A DNA stretch of 64,000 nt from an uncultured Collinsella sp. (GTDB lineage Bacteria > Actinomycetota > Coriobacteriia > Coriobacteriales > Coriobacteriaceae): positions 1 to 64,000 of the forward strand of contig UQLB01000006.1 of NCBI GenBank assembly GCA_900541725.1. The letters run 5' to 3'. The position numbers and the translations under genes are program-made. Below the pieces are notes generated by a model, which saw nothing but the letters and a program-made list of their open reading frames with translations, was not told the origin of the DNA and did not search any database. The first letter of the stretch is position 1. Every line of letters starts with the position of its first letter. Positions 63,202 to 64,000 of this stretch are shown piece by piece.

Positions 63202-64000
63202 CTATTCGCGCTGAAAGATTTTGACTAGCTTGGTGTCCTTTATTTCGTAGACAATGTCTGCGACGTTCTCGACCAGCCTCTTATCGTGGGAGACGAACAC
63301 TATCGTTCCGGCATAGGCGCTCATCATCTGCTCGAGGGCTTCGGCGCTCTTGATGTCCAGGTAATTTCCAGGCTCGTCCATGAGCAAGATGTTGTATCTG
63401 CCCAGCAGCATCTTCGCGAGTAGCAGCTTGATGACTTCGCCTCCCGAGAGAACGCCAACGTCCTTTGTCAGGTCGCGCGGTCCGATTCCCATAGAGGCGA
63501 GGATGCCTCGAATTTCGGTCATGCTGTACTCGCAACCATCCTGCATGAACGAGATCGCAGACTGACGGGCGTCGAACTTGTAGCCTGTTTGCTCGAAGTA
63601 ACCGATCTCTGCCTTGGGAGAGATGTTGATACCGTCGGCGCGTCGAGCGATTGCCTTCAGCAGGCTGGTCTTTCCTGTACCGTTGCCACCGGTGATGGCC
63701 ACTTTGGCACCGAGCGGTATCTCGAATTTCGCGTGGTCATAGAGCATGCAGTTGCCGAAGCTCAAGCTGAAATCGTCTGCCGAGATGGGAAATTTACTAT
63801 GCAGTTCCAGGGCCTTGCTCTGGCGGAACCGCACGGCGCGAATGCTATCTGGGGCCTCAATCCCTTCGAGCGCTTCGAGGCGCTTCTCCATGTCCTTAGC
63901 CGCCTGGTACATCCTCTTCTGTTTGGTGCCGGTTGCTTTCTGATGCCCCAATCGACCTGCATACTCGTTGCTTTTTTTCGCAGCCTTCCGCTTGGCGTCG
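63202..64000 (-). CDS. ABC-F family ATPase (partial, cut by window edge)
   Basis: The C-terminal part of an ABC-F protein: linker with KRKAAKKSN and LEALEGIEAPD, then the second ATPase domain with Walker A GGNGTGKTSLLKAIA, signature LSGGEVIKLLLAKML, Walker B NILLMDEPGNYLD and H-switch VSHDKRLVENVA, ending KIFQRE. ABC-F proteins bind ribosomes; the family includes antibiotic ribosomal-protection types (Lsa, Vga, Msr). The frame remains open to the window edge, so the N-terminal domain lies outside. A TTG at 63951 would not give the true start. Antibiotic resistance is not proved. Confidence 0.88.
   Translation of the reverse strand, partial: DAKRKAAKKSNEYAGRLGHQKATGTKQKRMYQAAKDMEKRLEALEGIEAPDSIRAVRFRQSKALELHSKFPISADDFSLSFGNCMLYDHAKFEIPLGAKVAITGGNGTGKTSLLKAIARRADGINISPKAEIGYFEQTGYKFDARQSAISFMQDGCEYSMTEIRGILASMGIGPRDLTKDVGVLSGGEVIKLLLAKMLLGRYNILLMDEPGNYLDIKSAEALEQMMSAYAGTIVFVSHDKRLVENVADIVYEIKDTKLVKIFQRE

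Overview
The window is high-GC DNA with an actinobacterial gut-anaerobe flavour. Proteins and layout (GatCAB operon, DUF6110 with a P-type ATPase, large type III glutamine synthetase, tandem iron-dependent dehydrogenases, cell-wall MurT/GatD functions, sortase-assembled pili) best fit the class Coriobacteriia, most likely Collinsella. This is inferred from recognised protein families; no search was run.

Layout. 1-2.5 kb: an MFS exporter and a HAD phosphatase. 2.5-13.1 kb: a surface pilus locus with three sortase substrates (a large choice-of-anchor-type tip adhesin and two Cna-B pilins) and a class C sortase. A regulator/nucleotidyltransferase pair resembling AbiE toxin-antitoxin modules sits between the pilins and the sortase. 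13.4-16.9 kb: gatCAB, for transamidation of misacylated tRNA. 17-18.5 kb: a DUF4143-type ATPase behind a twin palindromic operator. 18.5-23.2 kb: an AraC regulator divergent from a heterodimeric ABC exporter-fold pair. 23.7-26.1 kb: a DUF6110 membrane protein and an atypical P1B ATPase. 26.1-27.1 kb: an antitoxin/PIN-toxin module. 27.8-28.2 kb: tmRNA (ssrA), followed by repeat-rich DNA containing echoes of its 3' end.

28.7-33.7 kb: patatin lipase, ribosomal proteins L13 and S9, glmM, a PTS EIIA(Glc)-like protein and nagB, linking amino-sugar use with peptidoglycan precursor supply. 34.1-37.1 kb: a giant ATPase regulator with a C-terminal SARP-like DNA-binding half. 37.2-44.5 kb (minus strand): yhbY, a methyltransferase, UPF0210, and a methionine cluster metF / reactivation-domain protein / metH in which methionine synthase is split over two genes. 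45-47 kb: type III glutamine synthetase. 47.5 kb: tRNA-Glu. 47.7-52.0 kb (minus): a single-chain MurT-GatD fusion and two hypothetical helical-repeat proteins. 52.5-56.1 kb: three iron-containing alcohol/glycerol dehydrogenases. 56.3-59.1 kb: a four-cluster ferredoxin-like protein, ychF and a DUF1648-like membrane protein. 59.1-59.8 kb: a divergent pair around a perfect 24-bp palindrome. 60.1-64 kb: L-asparaginase, guaA and an ABC-F ATPase cut by the window edge.

Between genes there are many short inverted-repeat elements (at 22, 1446, 13076, 23246, 23304, 38688 and 47183), which suggest several families of small non-coding repeats. The most noteworthy points are the MurT-GatD fusion, a nine-G tract in the tip-adhesin reading frame (possible phase variation), the AbiE-like pair inside the pilus locus, the P1B ATPase lacking a CPx motif, and the inverted-repeat elements.
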